The translations under genes and the position numbers were made by a program. 64,000 bases of DNA from contig JAMPIT010000230.1 in NCBI GenBank assembly GCA_026261815.1, positions 39,392,501 to 39,456,500 of the forward strand, read 5' to 3'. The DNA is from Monarcha castaneiventris obscurior. Lineage: Eukaryota > Chordata > Aves > Passeriformes > Monarchidae. Of the stretch, positions 14,241 through 28,973 are shown in pieces. The notes below the pieces were generated by a model. It had not been told where the DNA came from. It ran no database searches and saw nothing but the letters and a program-made list of their open reading frames with translations. Each line of letters begins with the position of its first letter. Positions within the stretch are counted from its first letter, which is position 1.

Positions 14241-17200
14241 TGGGGGCATTCAGCCCAGGCTGGAGAGGCCAAACCTCAGCTTCCAGCGGTGGCAGATTCA
14301 CAGTGGCGCTGACACAGGGTATTGTTAATGCCCTCAGTGTTCCCCCCAGTTGCACACTGCTCCTGTGTGCAGTGTTTATCCTCCCACCCCATGCCAGACG
14401 AACAGGGCTGCACACAGAGCTACGTATGGGCCAAGTGCAGGGTCTTGGCAGTGAGACCAATCCTCACAGCATGATATGACAGAAACTCAAAATTCCTCAG
14501 CTTTTAGCAAACTGAAAATTAAAGCAAGGGCTGATCATTAATACATTAATCTCCAGCTCCCCATTTTTTCTGCAGGGGAAAGACACAGGCTGTAAAATGG
14601 GACATGGGTTTTGTATCAGGGAGGTCTTTGGGCATTAGCAGGTCGTTTCACACAGGGAACTCCACACCTCTCAAGAGAAGTCTGAAAACAACGCTACAGC
14701 TTACTTACAAGAGTGTTTGGACTCAGACCTCCACAGCTCTCTTGGTAAAGTCTAGCTAGTGTACATGTCAGCTTGTGCCAACACTTAAACCACAGGCACA
14801 GCCTATACCAGTTTGTGACCTCTCTGAGGTCTGCTGAGAGCCAACAGATGTCAGGCCACTAATTTTTATTAAATCAGTGAATTAAATTGAAATCTACCCC
14901 TTCAAGTCTGGAAGAAATTGAGTCAGAGTTATTAAATTCACTTTTTGCAAATCTGTTTTCCTATTTAATCCAGCTTTTCACAAGGAAACACATTTTAAAA
15001 GTACTCCTTTTGTTCAAAGAGTAAGCTTACATTCTACACCAAATCCTGCAGCATGTGTTATGAGAGACTGCTTTGGGGTAGAGACTGTCCTTACAATGCA
15101 TCTAAGAACCAAACTTCAGAATCTTTGTTCCAGAACACAAGCTGAAGCCACCTCAGAGCTGGATAAGGTTCTGTGCATCTCTGCACAGAACCAGGAGTCA
15201 GCCTGCAGCAACACGAGGTTAATGGAAATTAAAGCTCCAGTGAGCTGCCCTGCTCCTTCCTTGTGTGTGAAGACACAGGACAGCCCCGTGCGGCTGGCTC
15301 AACATGCCAAACACAAGGATGTTAAAAAGCCAAATAATTGTTATCTGAAGCTCAGTGCACGTGCTGAGTTCAGTGCAAACATCCATTTTGCTCTGCCTCC
15401 CCACACAAAAGCCAGGAAAGTGGATTCCAAAGTTCAAGCACTAACTACAGAGGAAATGCTGAAATTAAACACAAAGTCTCACTCTAGCACCATTTCCACA
15501 AAATTTAAAGGACAGGGTTCTTGGACACCCAAGTCACACCAGTAACATGCCAACTATTTAGGCTGCATCTCCTATATACTTATTTTCACGACTAAAAACA
15601 TCACAGCTAACAATTAAATAGAGCTCATATGTAAAACTATTCACTGCAGTGTAAGCCTATTAAAAATGAAATGGCTAATAAGTTCTTAAACCAGTAAAAG
15701 TAGTAGCAACCATTATTTAGTCAAGGGATAATAGGAACTCTTAAAAGAGCAATTTCTTCTGCTATTTGTTTCTCCTCCGTTCCCTGCAGTTCATTTTAAA
15801 GATGCATTTTTCCAGTGTGGGGGGTGGCAAAGGCACAACTAACCAAAAGTTAGCACCTCCAGCCAGACACACACAGGCTGTGATGCAAAAACATCAGCGT
15901 GTTCTAATGCACTAACACAGTCTCCTCCTATTTTGTGTGTAACGAGATATTGTCACAACGGCAAATCCATTGCAGCTATGGCTGAATTTTATGAACAGGA
16001 TCAAGTTGCATGGCTTCCCCCCACCCAGCTGATGAACCTTTAAAAATCAGAACCACCACTCCACATTTTTGTAACTGCATTCTTGACTGGCAAAGACTGT
16101 CATTGTTCCAGCCTTAATCCTGCACTCTAAAAGTATCAGATGATTCCCCCCAAAATAGGAACTACTCAGTCCTCCATCTGCCCCACATAATTACTCTTTC
16201 CCTGACAGTCACCATCTTTTTCACCACAAAACATCAAGCACTGCCTAGGTCTAAAATCAGTTTTTAATGCTGTCCCTTTTAATGCAAGTACAAAAGTCCA
16301 GTCTGCCATCAGTGTAAGTATTTATGGACTTGAAAACCTCCAAACTCCACGTAGAGTCACACTATTCTCTTTGAAACTTTCCCCTATGGCTGTCCCAAAG
16401 CAAGAACCCATAAAGAGTTTATTTTATCAAACTAGAAGCTGTATGAGGGGAAACAGGCTTGTGAACACCACCATATTTAACTCGTTAGACTTTTTTCAAA
16501 TGTTTTGGATTTTGACCACTTCAGGGAGGGAGGGGAGAGAAGGCATTTACCAGCACCAGCCATGATTGATTTAAAAACAGTTTAGAGAAACAGGCAGAAG
16601 CAAGTGCAGGGCTTCCTTTCAAATTTGAAAAGAAACATATCTTGTTGTTGGCCCTCCGGTCACAGTCAGTGCTGTTTTTCCTTAGGACCATCTAAACAAG
16701 ACAGATGTAGCCAGTATCCAGGCAGCAGCTGAAGCCTGAGCACTAGAAAGGCTCTCTGGGGTGGGGGATGGAGGGGAAAAGAGGGAGAAGAGAAGGAGGA
16801 AGCCATTTGGCTATAAAAAGGATCTTTCTTTCCTGTTGAAATGCAATGGTAAAGAGTGTCAAAATGGCTTAAGGGTGGGGAGGTCAAACATGTTTTGAGA
16901 TGTTAAAAACTCTTAAGCTTTGTCAAAAAGGCTGAAAAAAATCCTTAAGGTAGGTTTTTTGTTCTTCCATTCAAAATACTTAGCCATCATAATAGCCACG
17001 AGCAATTCTGAAATTTCCATTATCTATTCACTTTCATCACAAATTAGCCAAAACTATTCAGTTAACATTTTATCCAATTGAATCTGCCACTACAGAAACA
17101 CTTCTGAAAATTACTGTTTTCCAGTAAATTTTAGATACATCATATATTTGCCAATCCTTCCTCCCTCCAGCAAGCCTCCATTTTAAAAATCCATCACTAC

Positions 17201-18798
17201 TGCTTATACAGTGTGACTAACTCTGCACTAATAAGGATGCTGAAAAATAGGCACTAAATAGTATTTTCATTAATGCCACAGCAGCAGCACAGTGCATCTT
17301 TAATCTGTATGCCATCAAAACTAAACACAACACAGAGGGTTTTCTGCTAAACAAAAACATTTTAGTAACTTCTAGACTATCAAATTACTTGTCATTTAAA
17401 TCCAAAAATGAAATTTCAGCAGTTCTAAACCTTGATTCATGAAGCCAAACAAGAAGGCTTAAAGCCTGTATAGTAGCTTTCACCCTTTTCTGTTACTTCA
17501 CTAAAATCTGCAAGAAGGAAGCATATAGTCTGCACAGTGAAGCTCTATTTGCTATGGCTACAGAAGGTCTTTAAAGCTCTGCAGCTTATTTTTTAGTTTG
17601 TACTGCAGTAATACCAGTGTCTTTTTTTTTTTAATAAGGAATTTATTCATATGAAATAAGTCACTGGAGTACTGACTGGCACCCCAGAACCCCCTCCTCT
17701 CCTACTGATGAGGAAGCCAGGCTCTTCCTTACTCTCTTTCTCAGGCCAGTCACTCAGGTTCTTCCCTATAAAGTCTCCCCCACAAGAGATTCCAAAACAC
17801 CATCTCAGAAGTTATACTTGGAAGTTCATTCACAGGAAATTGGATTTACACCTGCCTCATTTTTGAGATGTGCATAGAACAGGGATACAACAGTGGAAAG
17901 CCAATTCCCCACCATGACCTCCTGCCCCCACACCTGAAGGGGCTGGGGTAGGGGGTGTAGGAGGGAGACTACCTTTGAGAAAGGGTTTTGAGCTGCAACT
18001 TATGAACTAACTATGCTGGAAACCCAGATCCTTCATCACCATTATGGAGCTTAAGTTACACATGAAGAAATTAATTCCAGTTGCTAATATAGGAGTCAGG
18101 ATGTTGTTAGCATCCTGACAATCCTACTCAACCACTGAAGTCCTCTCATGTTCTGTAAGCACCTTGTCTCTCTCTCAAGTTTCCACATTCACCAAAACTT
18201 GCTGCTTGAGGTGGGGATTGCACTAACTAGTATTACAGCTCTTTGGGCTATGGGTGTCACTGCTTTGCACCAGGATTTTCTACAGGAAAAGCCCTCTGAG
18301 AAATGAATGGCACATCAGACTTCTCTCTGACATGGGCGGGTTTTAAGTAGGAGTTCTTCCCAGCACTCATTGGACTGGCTTGTTAAGAGTAAAAGCCAGC
18401 GTTTGTGGCTTTTACTGTTGAAGAAGTCACCCTTCTGTACCTGTTCTTGAGAATGAAGTTCACTGCACAACCAGACAAACACATGGCCAACAAAACACTG
18501 GATGTTTATAGAAAAAGACAAAGCTGGTTACAGCAAGAAAAGGCTTTTGGGTAGAAGCATAACTTCCCTCCTAACTGGGAAGTATTCTGGAATTAAGGGT
18601 TAACTATTATAACCCCCCACAATATAGGGACTCCTACTCCTCAAGCCGGCTTCACTAAAACTGATATTGGAGATGCTGTCAGAACCTAACACAGCATTTT
18701 TTTCCCCAAATGCAGAATTCAGCATTTGGTCAGCATAGTTTTGACTAAAATCAAATAAAAAAAGAACAGTAGAAAATACTCTGTCAATCCCTTTTTAA

Positions 18799-18828
18799 TG
18801 GCACAAAGGCTGAATCCCTTTTGTGCCA
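18799..18828. repeat. Inverted repeat, 9-bp arms
   Basis: TGGCACAAA at 18799 is matched by TTTGTGCCA ending at 18828, with a 12-nt loop. It may form a small hairpin; no known element is recognised. Confidence 0.75.
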
Positions 18829-19153
18829 GACATTACTTTCAGACACCAGCACTGCTGCCAAATTGTGTGGTCACCTAATCTAGCGAGGGCAGAAGTCCAT
18901 CTTAACTTAGTATATTTTTAAGGGATGTATACTGCAATGGGTCAGAGTTGAAAATCACTTAACCAATATAATACTCCATCTTTTTGTTCCAGGGTAGAAG
19001 CCACAATTACTAGGGCTGCCATAGAAATCTCAAGTCTACAGTATGGTATATGGAGGCTTTCACTACACCACCACCTCATTATTCAGAAACACTGCACCAG
19101 AAAATATCACAAGAAACAATAAGGTCGTTCGGAAAGGTCAAAATGGTGAGTAG

Positions 19154-19167
19154 CCAAGAGGTGGCAG
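19154..19167 (+). promoter_or_regulatory. CTCF-like motif (CCAAGAGGTGGCAG)
   Basis: Twelve of fourteen bases match a common vertebrate CTCF core, CCACTAGGTGGCAG. It is located in TRIM71 intron 1, about 15 kb from the start codon. Confidence 0.4.
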
Positions 19168-19421
19168 TGTTTCTATCTGGTAAACAGGAAAAAGACTAAT
19201 TGTTTATAGCATTCTATTTGGGTAGGAAGTCCAGTGGCATCAAAGTGATGGACTGCAAGAGGCAAAGTTTTTAAACTGCCTCTCTCCCTCTTTCAGCTGC
19301 AGCCCAGTTAAAACTGAACATCCTCTGCAGGTACTACTAGTTACTGGTCAAAGCAATTGCCTTAAGAAGCAGTAGTGTACTACTACAAACATTCTAATTA
19401 GAGTAATTGAATGCATCTAGA

Positions 19422-19436
19422 CAAGAAGGTGGCAGT
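19422..19436 (+). promoter_or_regulatory. Second CTCF-like motif (CAAGAAGGTGGCAG)
   Basis: It shares the GGTGGCAGT core and orientation with the motif 270 bp to its left, and matches the CTCF core at about eleven of fourteen bases. It is weaker than the first. Confidence 0.3.
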
Positions 19437-19565
19437 ATTTTAATGCTTTAGTAGGCTCCTATAAATGAAAGCATTTTGAGACACTGTCTATGCAATCATG
19501 GAGGTATTTTTAATTGATAAAGAATTTTCAGATTTATAATATAAACTGTAGCTTAGATTTACCAC

Positions 19566-19587
19566 AAAAAAAAAAGGGGGGGGGGGG
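19566..19587 (+). repeat. A10-G12 homopurine tract
   Basis: Ten A are followed directly by twelve G. This is a pure polypurine stretch in intron 1 that could form triplex or quadruplex structures and is error-prone in sequencing. Confidence 0.9.
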
Positions 19588-20291
19588 AAGAGTAACTGTA
19601 TAAATCAGTACTTAAATTTCACTTGGCATTTAAGCTAGCCTAAGGAAATCCCAAGACTGCCTCACCTCTGAATTTTTAACATGGTTATTGAACACTGGAA
19701 GATGAAGTTTCAGTTCACATGTTCAGTGCAAAGGTCACAAGCTCTGCAAGACCATGATCAGAAACATTCCAGGGCAGTGTTGCTTAATTCATGGCAACAG
19801 CTTTATTTAACAAAAGCACTCGAGGAATGGTTTCCCTCCGTAACTCCATATGGGATCAAACATGAAACAAGTCAGCTTACTCCAAGAAGTGGCTTCTTTG
19901 ACCACATGAGAGCTGGGTGTTTTGAGAATTTGTTTTGGCTGGTTTTGTTTCTTTTTGTTTGTTTAAACTTTGATTTACAAAGATATTTCATTCTGAAAGC
20001 ATTTCCACCTAGTTGTAACAGAAAAGGAGCCATGGCATACATATTTGACAGGAATGTCTCCCCTGCCAGGAGAAAAACAGATACATGAAATGGGGAAAAA
20101 CAACCCACACACCACGATATTCTGACTCTTCCTGATCTAGGAAAGTATCTTCCAACAGCAGCCATTTGTTCCCTAGCAAACGACTAGCAATGGTTTTCCT
20201 GGGTTAGACAGGAGCTTCTGAAGAGGAATTTCCTTTCTTAGATAATAAGTGTAGCATTTTACACCATTTCACATCATGCTGCTCAAAAAAA

Positions 20292-20343
20292 GCTACTTTA
20301 TTACAGTATGTAGTTGTGCTACTTTATTAGAGTATGTGCATCC
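20292..20343. repeat. 26-bp imperfect tandem duplication
   Basis: GCTACTTTATTACAGTATG at 20292 is followed 26 bp later by GCTACTTTATTAGAGTATG at 20318. Only the last bases of the units differ substantially. Confidence 0.75.
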
Positions 20344-21269
20344 AAAACAAGTTACTGGATTTAGAGCTCTGTCAGTCACCTTGGATTACTTCCCCTTACT
20401 ACCTCGCTCTTTCAGCAAGGGACTACACAGCTGTCTGTCAAAGTATCTCTGCCACGGAGGAGCAGGGAGCCAAATGGAAACTTGCCCATCTACATGCAAA
20501 ATCTGAATCTACTAACACAGGTGTCAACTATTTCTTTACACACACCTTGAGGAAAATTCATACCAGGAAGCTCTGGAGTAAAATCATATGCCACTACATA
20601 TAATGAGACAGTTGTTCTCAAAGGGAAGAATAAACTGCAAAAAACTGTCAATAGGATAGAGTTATAATGAGGAAGGTACTCATTATCCCAAGTAGTTTGT
20701 CTGATTTCCATCACCAGGTAAGCCATACACAAATCTATCTGAATTCTGCAATAAGGTCAACACTGTGTTCTCATATGCTGAGGAATACCTGGATGAAACA
20801 AGCAAGATTTCCCAAGACAGCATTCCATGTCAGTGAGTCTCTCACCTGCTGATAGCACATTTGGATAGCATAAAGTAATCTCAGCTGGGAGGCATCACTA
20901 TTCAATTTTTTTATTTTAAGTCTTTGTTTTGATATGCAACACTTCCTCTTTCCAATCTCTCCCCTAGCTAGTGAAAAGTGTTTCCTTTTATGTTTCCTCC
21001 CTGGATGGTGTTAAAATGAATTTAAAATTCAAACAATAAACACACTGATGAAAATCTGTGTTCTCCTGTAGACAAGATGATATTGAATTTCATGCATTGT
21101 ATGATATTTTCAGTTGAGACCATGATTTTTTCTGTTGCTTATATTAGAAAACTAATATTAAAATAATGTAAGACGGGACACTGTCAAGGCTTCCCCATGA
21201 TAATTTAAAAATTAAAGCAGAAGGACACACTGTAGACCAGCTACTCTAAAATAAATACTAAACACCTTT

Positions 21270-21288
21270 CTTTTTTTTTTTTTTTTTC
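21270..21288 (+). repeat. Poly(T) tract
   Basis: A run of more than fifteen T (with one early C interruption) lies in intron 1. On the coding strand it is a poly(A), which might be the tail of a very old retrocopy, but I recognise no retrocopy sequence beside it. Confidence 0.7.
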
Positions 21289-24200
21289 TGAAGCAGCTGT
21301 ATTGAACATTGGTGAAGACAAAACAGCAGTTCTGACAGGATACTGGTCCAATACATTATTCCTAGATTGATTAACTGTCAAGATTTATCTTTCATTTAGG
21401 AGAAAATAACTTGGTCTCACTATGCTAGCCAAACCCTCTTAAATACTCTATAAAAATGATGTTTACATACATATACTGACACTATATAATGAAGGCAAAT
21501 GAATGGCAACAGAAAAAGTGTATTACTTTTGGGAATGAACACTTGTTCCATGTTCACAGTGACTTGCACTACCAAAAAACACAACAATTCAAAAGTGAGA
21601 TGCTTAGTCACAAGAATGCTTTATAGGGAAATGCACAATTAAGGTTTTCACCAAAAATTCATTCAAAGCATCCATGTTATTCAACTTCAAAGTTTAAGGC
21701 AGAGCTGGGGAAGGAAATGAGATGAGCAGGTTTGGACAAGAGAAAGGGACCTTCCATATATCTTCTGTCCACACCACTGAGGAGTTTCATCAGCTGATGC
21801 TCCTTAGCAGCCCCTGTTCTGTGCTGAATGGCACAGGCTGGCTTTAAGAACAGGTGTCAGAAGTGATATCACATACAGAATAAAAATGCCATGAATTGTA
21901 TTTACAAGGATGTTAACTGAAAGGCTTGACTTCACTCTAAGAAGCTGGTTGCCAAATGAGGCAGCTGAGTAACTCCTCACAAAGTTTCTGCAGCTAGACA
22001 AGCAATTGGAAACCAATTAAAATAAAGCTATAAGTAGTTTAACACCCTAAATAACTTCTACAACTATAAAAATTATGGTACTCTTTGAAGAAAAATGTAA
22101 GTTAATTGCTTGCATCTAAGGACTGAGATATGAAAATGAAACTATTAATTTAAAAAATGGCTCAAGTTGATTTTTTTTTGTTGCGGTTTGTGAAAGTAGG
22201 CTCATGTTAACACCTGCACTTTTAAATTATGGCTCTCCTATTTGTTCTCTCAGTGTGTAAAGTTTTTTGGCATCGTTGCCGAGAGACCAAGATAGGAGCA
22301 CTAGTAAAGACTATCAGTAATCACGTACTCCTTTAACTCCCTTCACTGGCTCAGAGGCATAGGAAAACTAACGAAAGGACTGACAAGGAAGCGTTCCAGT
22401 GAAAGAAGAGCCTCTGGATCTAAGCCAAGCCCAAGTATGCCACTACAAGCTCAAGTGGCCAGCCACAGAATCCAACTACTCCAGTCTTTGCAAAGACATG
22501 CTGACCTTACCTATAGCCAAGTCAATGCCAAAGTCTCCTACAAGGGGAAACGAAATGTACATGTTATATTAGTTATAACTGCAGTGCTTCAGAACTTCCA
22601 GCAAAATCTCTCTAGTAGTTCTCTAGAAGGCGTAGCTTCCTAAATCATAAAGGATTTTCAATTGTTACTAGAAGGTATCAACGTGCACTAACCATGTACC
22701 AATATGTAACAACATATGTAATCAAGACGTACAGCTGCTCCCTGGAAATATTATTTGAAGAATAAGCCACTTTGAATGAGGGGCCCACATGTACCCCTTC
22801 AGGTTCAGGGGAACATTGCCTTGGAGGTTTTCCACTTGTTTTGGTAAGGGTCAAAGAAATTGGGCTGACTTGACACAGCTGCTACTGAGGAACAGTTCAG
22901 ATTCCGAGGTACATAATGAACTACTTTTGACAAGATGCAAAGATGGGATAACACCACCTTTGCCAGAAAAGCACTAACGTGAAGATAAAGTCATGTTTGT
23001 TTTGACAAGTCACAATTGTCTAAAACTTAGGAAGTTTATAAAATTCGTCTGCATTGGGAAGTGCATACAAACAGAAAAAGCACCTCTCAGGAGTGGCTGG
23101 AGGTTTGGAGTGCACAGCCCTCCAGCAAATTGCCAGCTCTGCAGTAAAAGCCAGCTCAAGACACTTCAGCCTTGCTTCCACTCAGCCCAGCCTGCTTAAA
23201 CTGCCCACTATGACCCTCCCTATGAACCATCCCAACAACTCAGGGTAATTCGTGCTTCAGCAGCAGAAAGCTCAAGGGCCATACATTAGTTATCTAGCAA
23301 GAGGCTCAGAGCCCTTGAAAAAAATTAGTAATGCTAAAAGAGCGCAAGAGCTACCATGAAATACTGTCAATTAAAATACATGTTGTCTAGAACAGAGAAA
23401 GAAGGCAGCACTTTCATGCTAAGAAAGGGCATGTAGTTACCTTTTGGAACTCTGTCAACAGCCACCATTTATAACGCTAATCCAATTCTTAATTCTAATC
23501 TTATCAATGCTTTCATGATATTGGGGGAGGTAGGGATTATTACATCCACCTCCTCACTGACAATTGTATTAAGTACAAGAGGGGAAGAAGCAAGGAGTGT
23601 ATTAAATCTTACCCCCATTACCATCTTAGTACATACAAGAGTAGCACTAGAAAGATTGGGACCTCAGTGTTCTAGGAATTCTTTTGTACTTCATCCTTTC
23701 CAATTACCTGATGTTTTGTTATTGTTGCTACTTTGGTTGTTATTTCATTCAGGGTAGAATCCACTCCAGACCACTGCCTAATCTTGCCAGTACCAATTTA
23801 TCTATTATAATAGTCTTTTTTTTTTTTTTAATAAACTGTCCCTCCTTTCTTCCCAAAATATTTGCTCATTCATTTAAAAGCCTTTAGCAAAAGTTGAGAC
23901 CAAATACATTCTGTTGGGACACAGTTGCAACACTGTATCTGCTTCTCCAGTAACTAGCCAGGGAAAATTATTTTCCATTATTTCAGTTTAGTATTCAATT
24001 CAACTAAGTTCTCCTGTATCATTATCTGCACAGTAGTGTCCACAAGCTGCAAGCACTTCAGTGGGAGAAACAATTTTCATTTTCCCCTGCGAATAACCAC
24101 TTCTCTGAAGGGAGACCTGTTTGGTTCTCACAACAACTTCAGCTGGCTTGCTGATCAGTCAGTCATCAATTAAAGAAAATCTGGTTTCCAATTTGCTCAT

Positions 24201-27200
24201 CTAGCCACAAAAGCTGTGTTTGGGACACTCAGCCAGCTCATTTGGCAACCGGTTTCTTAGCAGAGAAGCCATGCCTTTCTCAAGTAACATCCTTGTATGG
24301 ATCAAGTATTCTTGAAATTTGAGTGACTTTGTCTAGCAGGCTGCAGACCCCCTTCACGCTCCAACTTCAATGTATTAAATCTCCAGTGCCTTTGGGCACA
24401 CCATATATAGCGGTGGGGGCGGGGTGTGCTGCAGGGGGCTGGAATTTAACCCTTTACCAGCACTGCTTTTACAGGGAAAAAAGAGGGCTTGGAGGCATGA
24501 TGCTCCTTCTTTCCATGCCCTAAGAAAGCTCTTCCTCAGAGTAACAGACCCGCTCTGCCTCACAGGTACAAGCACTTACTAAAACATCCAGGAACTAGAG
24601 TTGACTTCCAAAGCACAGCAAGACACAGCAGCAGCAAGACCCCAGGAGCTACCTGACCACATTCCCTTCCACCCTCCACCACCTGGCATGGCATTATTCA
24701 AGGTCACAGAAGACCAGCAATAGTAACCTTGTCAGGCAACCAGCACTGACCCACTCACCGGTGATTCACAGAGCACGATACCAACCCCAACACAAGACAG
24801 CAGCACTTCTCTACTCCCTGATGCTGCACTAGGCTGGATTACAAAGCTTAAGGGCATCCATAATGCAGACAGCTTTCAAGCTTTGCTTACACCCAATAGG
24901 CTAGGGATTTTTATTTTGTACACTAAACTGTCTGACAGCGTGAATAGCTGAGTAAAAAGAACCACTGAAGTGAAGGGGGAGGGAAAAGGGGAGGATTTGA
25001 AGTTTGATAGCTGACATTTTACCCTAAATAATAGTTTGCCTTTTGTTAACCACGAGAAGCTGAACAAAAGGCTGTATAAAATTAGTTTTTTAGCATGTGT
25101 CAGCCACTCTGGACAACAAGTACCTACACATTCAATCCACAAAATCCAAGAATCCACAAAAGCCAAGACAACATGGGACATGGGGAAGATACAGTAACAA
25201 GCTCCAGCACTACCATCTGAGAATCCCACTGAAGTTTGATTGTTGAATTTCAGATCCCTGCCAGCCTTTTAATCCAGACAAACACAGTGTTTGGTAGTTC
25301 TGCACATTCACAATACCTTGCCTAACAAAAGGAAATATTTACAGTAGATGGTAGTTTTTAACAACACTGGCTATCCACAAAATGTAGACGTGGGCATGTT
25401 AATACAAACAAACAACTGAAAAAGATAAGGTTTAGCAAACTTGACAGAACACCTTTAAATACTTTGGTTATTCGTGGAGCCTAATCAACATTAGAGGGAA
25501 AATGATACAACACAAGTTTAGCTATTACCTTTAGCTCACTGAAGAGCCCTTCTTCCCCACAAGAGAGATTCAAGGGCGAGCATTTGCTGTTCTCACATCC
25601 CTGGAAAGCACTGGTATGAGAGCAGCCTCGGTGATTGCTTGTGTGATCTTAGGAGAGATAATACTGTAGTAACAAACAGGAGTAAAACATACCTGCTGAG
25701 GTGACAGCAGTAGCCTTCGGTTGGGTTAATCTGCCTGCTTCAGAGATGAGTTTAAGACAATTCACATGATTCTTCAGTAGAGATCGTTTCCTCTATAGCA
25801 TTCAAGGCATACCTCACAGTCCCCAGAATTTTAAGTATTCAACTCTGAAAAGTGACTCACACCCATTGCCAGCCCAACAAGTCTAGAGCTTGCCTCAAGT
25901 CACCTCCCTACTGCTGGGAGGTAATCCATTTTCTCCAAGTCAGCACCAGTGCAGAGGCATACAGCACAAAACATACAGAACCATAAAACAATAGGCATTT
26001 GAAGTTTCCAGCTCAAGTCTTAGTCGCTTCAAAAATATTTCAACCACATATGAAGGAAACTGCTAACTAGTCATCATCCTATCCAGCAAGTTCACCATCT
26101 GGGGTTTTAGAAATGCATATTACACACTCAAGTGAAATAACAGGAATGGAGCTCTTATTTCTTAGAGCTGAACATGTAACTATGAATTAATTCTTGTGTC
26201 AGTATTGCACACATATCCAAGATGCCTGAGCAACACAGAACATATATTCATGAGCCTCATCCGTGGGTAATGGGTTTTATTCCTTTTCATACTGTGCTAT
26301 ACAGCTACAGCATTCAAAGCTGGCCAACATTTTTAGTTGCTAAAAAAGATTAGCTGCTATGGGCTCTATAACCGAAAAGAATTTATTTTGTTGAGGGTTG
26401 GTAGCAGAGGAAGAAACAAGTAGCTTAAGGTCAAAAGAACTTTAGAGAAGAAGCACACTACTCTCTTAGCCACATAAAATTTATCTTCTTTAAGATGTCG
26501 GGACAGGGGAAAGATAAAATAATGTCTGAGGTGACATTACATAGTGAAGAAGTTTTTGTACCCAAAGTGTAAGTTGGCAGATAGTATTGGTCCAATTCCT
26601 TAACATGTTTTCATTCAATTTCTGTGACGATTTGGATGCACAAGCTTAATTTGTTACGAGGGCCAAACCCATCCCACCCACAGATCCCTTCTTCAGGCAC
26701 AGCCAGGAAAAGGAGAAGACAACCCATGGAAGGAGCTGCAGCTGAGCCCATGAGGAGAGCAGTCAATATGCCCAATATATTTTAGGATCAGGGACATCCA
26801 TTCATTACATTAACCAGTACTTGAATTGCCAAGCAGTAGCCAGTCCCATTCCCATCCAGTATTTCCACACTTTGATTAAAGACTTCAAATGACTGGTTAA
26901 AAGCATTAGTAAAAATTATGTACTACATAATTATGATCCAAGATTATATTTGTAACTGCTCTACTGGAAGTGGGTTACAGCTGAAGACAATAAACCCCTT
27001 CTGTGAAATCTTATCTGTGGTAACATTGGTCTTGCATTCAGTGTATTGTTCGTGCAGCTTGAGATCTATGCCCTCAACACATCGCAATTCTTTGTCTCAT
27101 GGAAAGACACCAACAACTTTGCAGGAAGGAAGGGAGTATGGGAGGAAAACTAGGAAGAGACTGGGTCAAGACAGTATTGAAAGAGGAATGATACCTCCTT

Positions 27201-28973
27201 GACTTTAAAACAGAGGAACTAAGTAGTTTTCCTTTAAGGAAGCATGGTCTAGCAAGCGTGTTTACATGCTCTGAAGATTTAGCTGAAAGGAGAAACTGCT
27301 ACACACAATGCAAGATTCCATCACTAAACTGAAGCAAAAATTCAGCTATACCTTCTCTCCCATTTACGAGACATGGCTTTTAAACAAAACTAATTAAAAA
27401 AAAAAATGGGTATACAGTAGGCTAGTTTCATGCCTATTGTATGCACATCTCCAGCTGTATGTTCCCAGAAAAAGTCAGTATAACCTCAGAGGTCTATGCT
27501 GAAGCCTGCAAGCATTAATATCCTTACATAGAGCAACACTTTTGGTTTTTCGAATACGTGGTCTAAGTAAAAACAGTCCATGAAAGTTGCCTGACCATCC
27601 AAGGCATTTCTGCTTCTTCCAGTTTTTACTCACTGCAAATTGTCTAAAGTCATTTTTAATTAAGCCAGTAGTGTAACAGTATCGTTATCACCAGGAAAAA
27701 AACCTGACAACTTTGCTGTATTTACCCTAAAATGTTGAGTGGATTTCAACACCAGTCACAGCACAGCATGGGGGGTTTGGATTCTGTCCAGTACGGTACC
27801 AAAGCTGTTTAAAACCCAAAGTTTTCATTCTCTTACTAAAGAGAAGGAGTTGAATAAAAAGACTTCTGCATGCAGGGAAGAGCCAAAGATGTGATGGGGA
27901 AGAGGCATCCAAAGGGAAGGTAAGGCAGAGTAATCCAAGAGGTTTAACACCTGATAGCTGAACAGTATTTGCAAATTTAAAAATACTGTGAATTTAGAGA
28001 TTATTCCAACCCCTTATCATCCTAAAGATGCTAAACCCACATTCCATAAATCACATATGAACAAAATAACTCACTACCCTGCTTTCTTCATCAGGAAAAA
28101 AATTAAAAAGGACAACATGACTGTCAGTAACTTAATCTGAAGCACTGCCTTCAGGTGGGCATCTGTATGTGCATTTGATAACAGACAAAAAAAGACACAG
28201 TAAGTATGATAAATGAAGGCTGCATGAGTACAAAGAACTATATGCAGTTTCTTACGTACACTGGAAGTAGGGGTTTCTCTAGCTCATGTGCACATTTTTC
28301 TCTGAAGCTGAAGCTCTAGCAGTCACAGCACCAGCAACACAAAGGATCACATTTTAAGACCACTGCCTCAGGATGCACTCCTAAAATCCTTAATCATTTT
28401 GTTAGGCAGCAAAAACCTTAATCATTAGAAAAAGCAACAGCAAGAGCCTGTATCACACACTGGAGTTTCATATAAATAGCCTTTGAGCAAGAGATGCAGA
28501 GCTGGAACTGGGAACATGGGCATACTCCCTCTGCATCAGGCAGCTGCTTTGGTGTGGGTGGATGGCACTGGCAGCACCACGGAGCAAAGCTCAGTATGGA
28601 AAGCCATTACACAAAAGCAACCACATTTAACCTACCATTCCTGTCTAACCACTCTATTCCTCCTTTCCCCTCATACCAATTCAGCCTGCAATTAAAATAA
28701 ACTTATACCCATGCTAGAAAAAGGGAAAAAAGTTTTCTGTCATGTTAAGTGAGTTAAATTGGCTCACAGAAGCATCTCCTGAGTGCACACAGCCTAGCCT
28801 GGCGAGAACAGAGGAGGAAGTGAGATCCCCTATTCCCTGAGTAGCCATGAGATGTTAGACAGCTTGCTCCCTATTGTGAAACCACAGCTTTACCCTACAT
28901 TAGAGCAGCTTAGACATAAATTCAATCAGCAAATTTAGCCAAGGTACCAGATAAGTAGCTTTCAGTTCAACTG

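Noticed and set aside
13933..14460. 175-codon minus-strand frame in the intronic CpG islet
   Set aside because: No domain or homology recognised; the open frame is explained by GC-rich CAG/CTG and CCT runs.
15060..15545. 161-codon plus-strand frame
   Set aside because: A frame of this length is roughly what chance gives once in 64 kb over six frames; no recognisable motif, promoter or splice structure.
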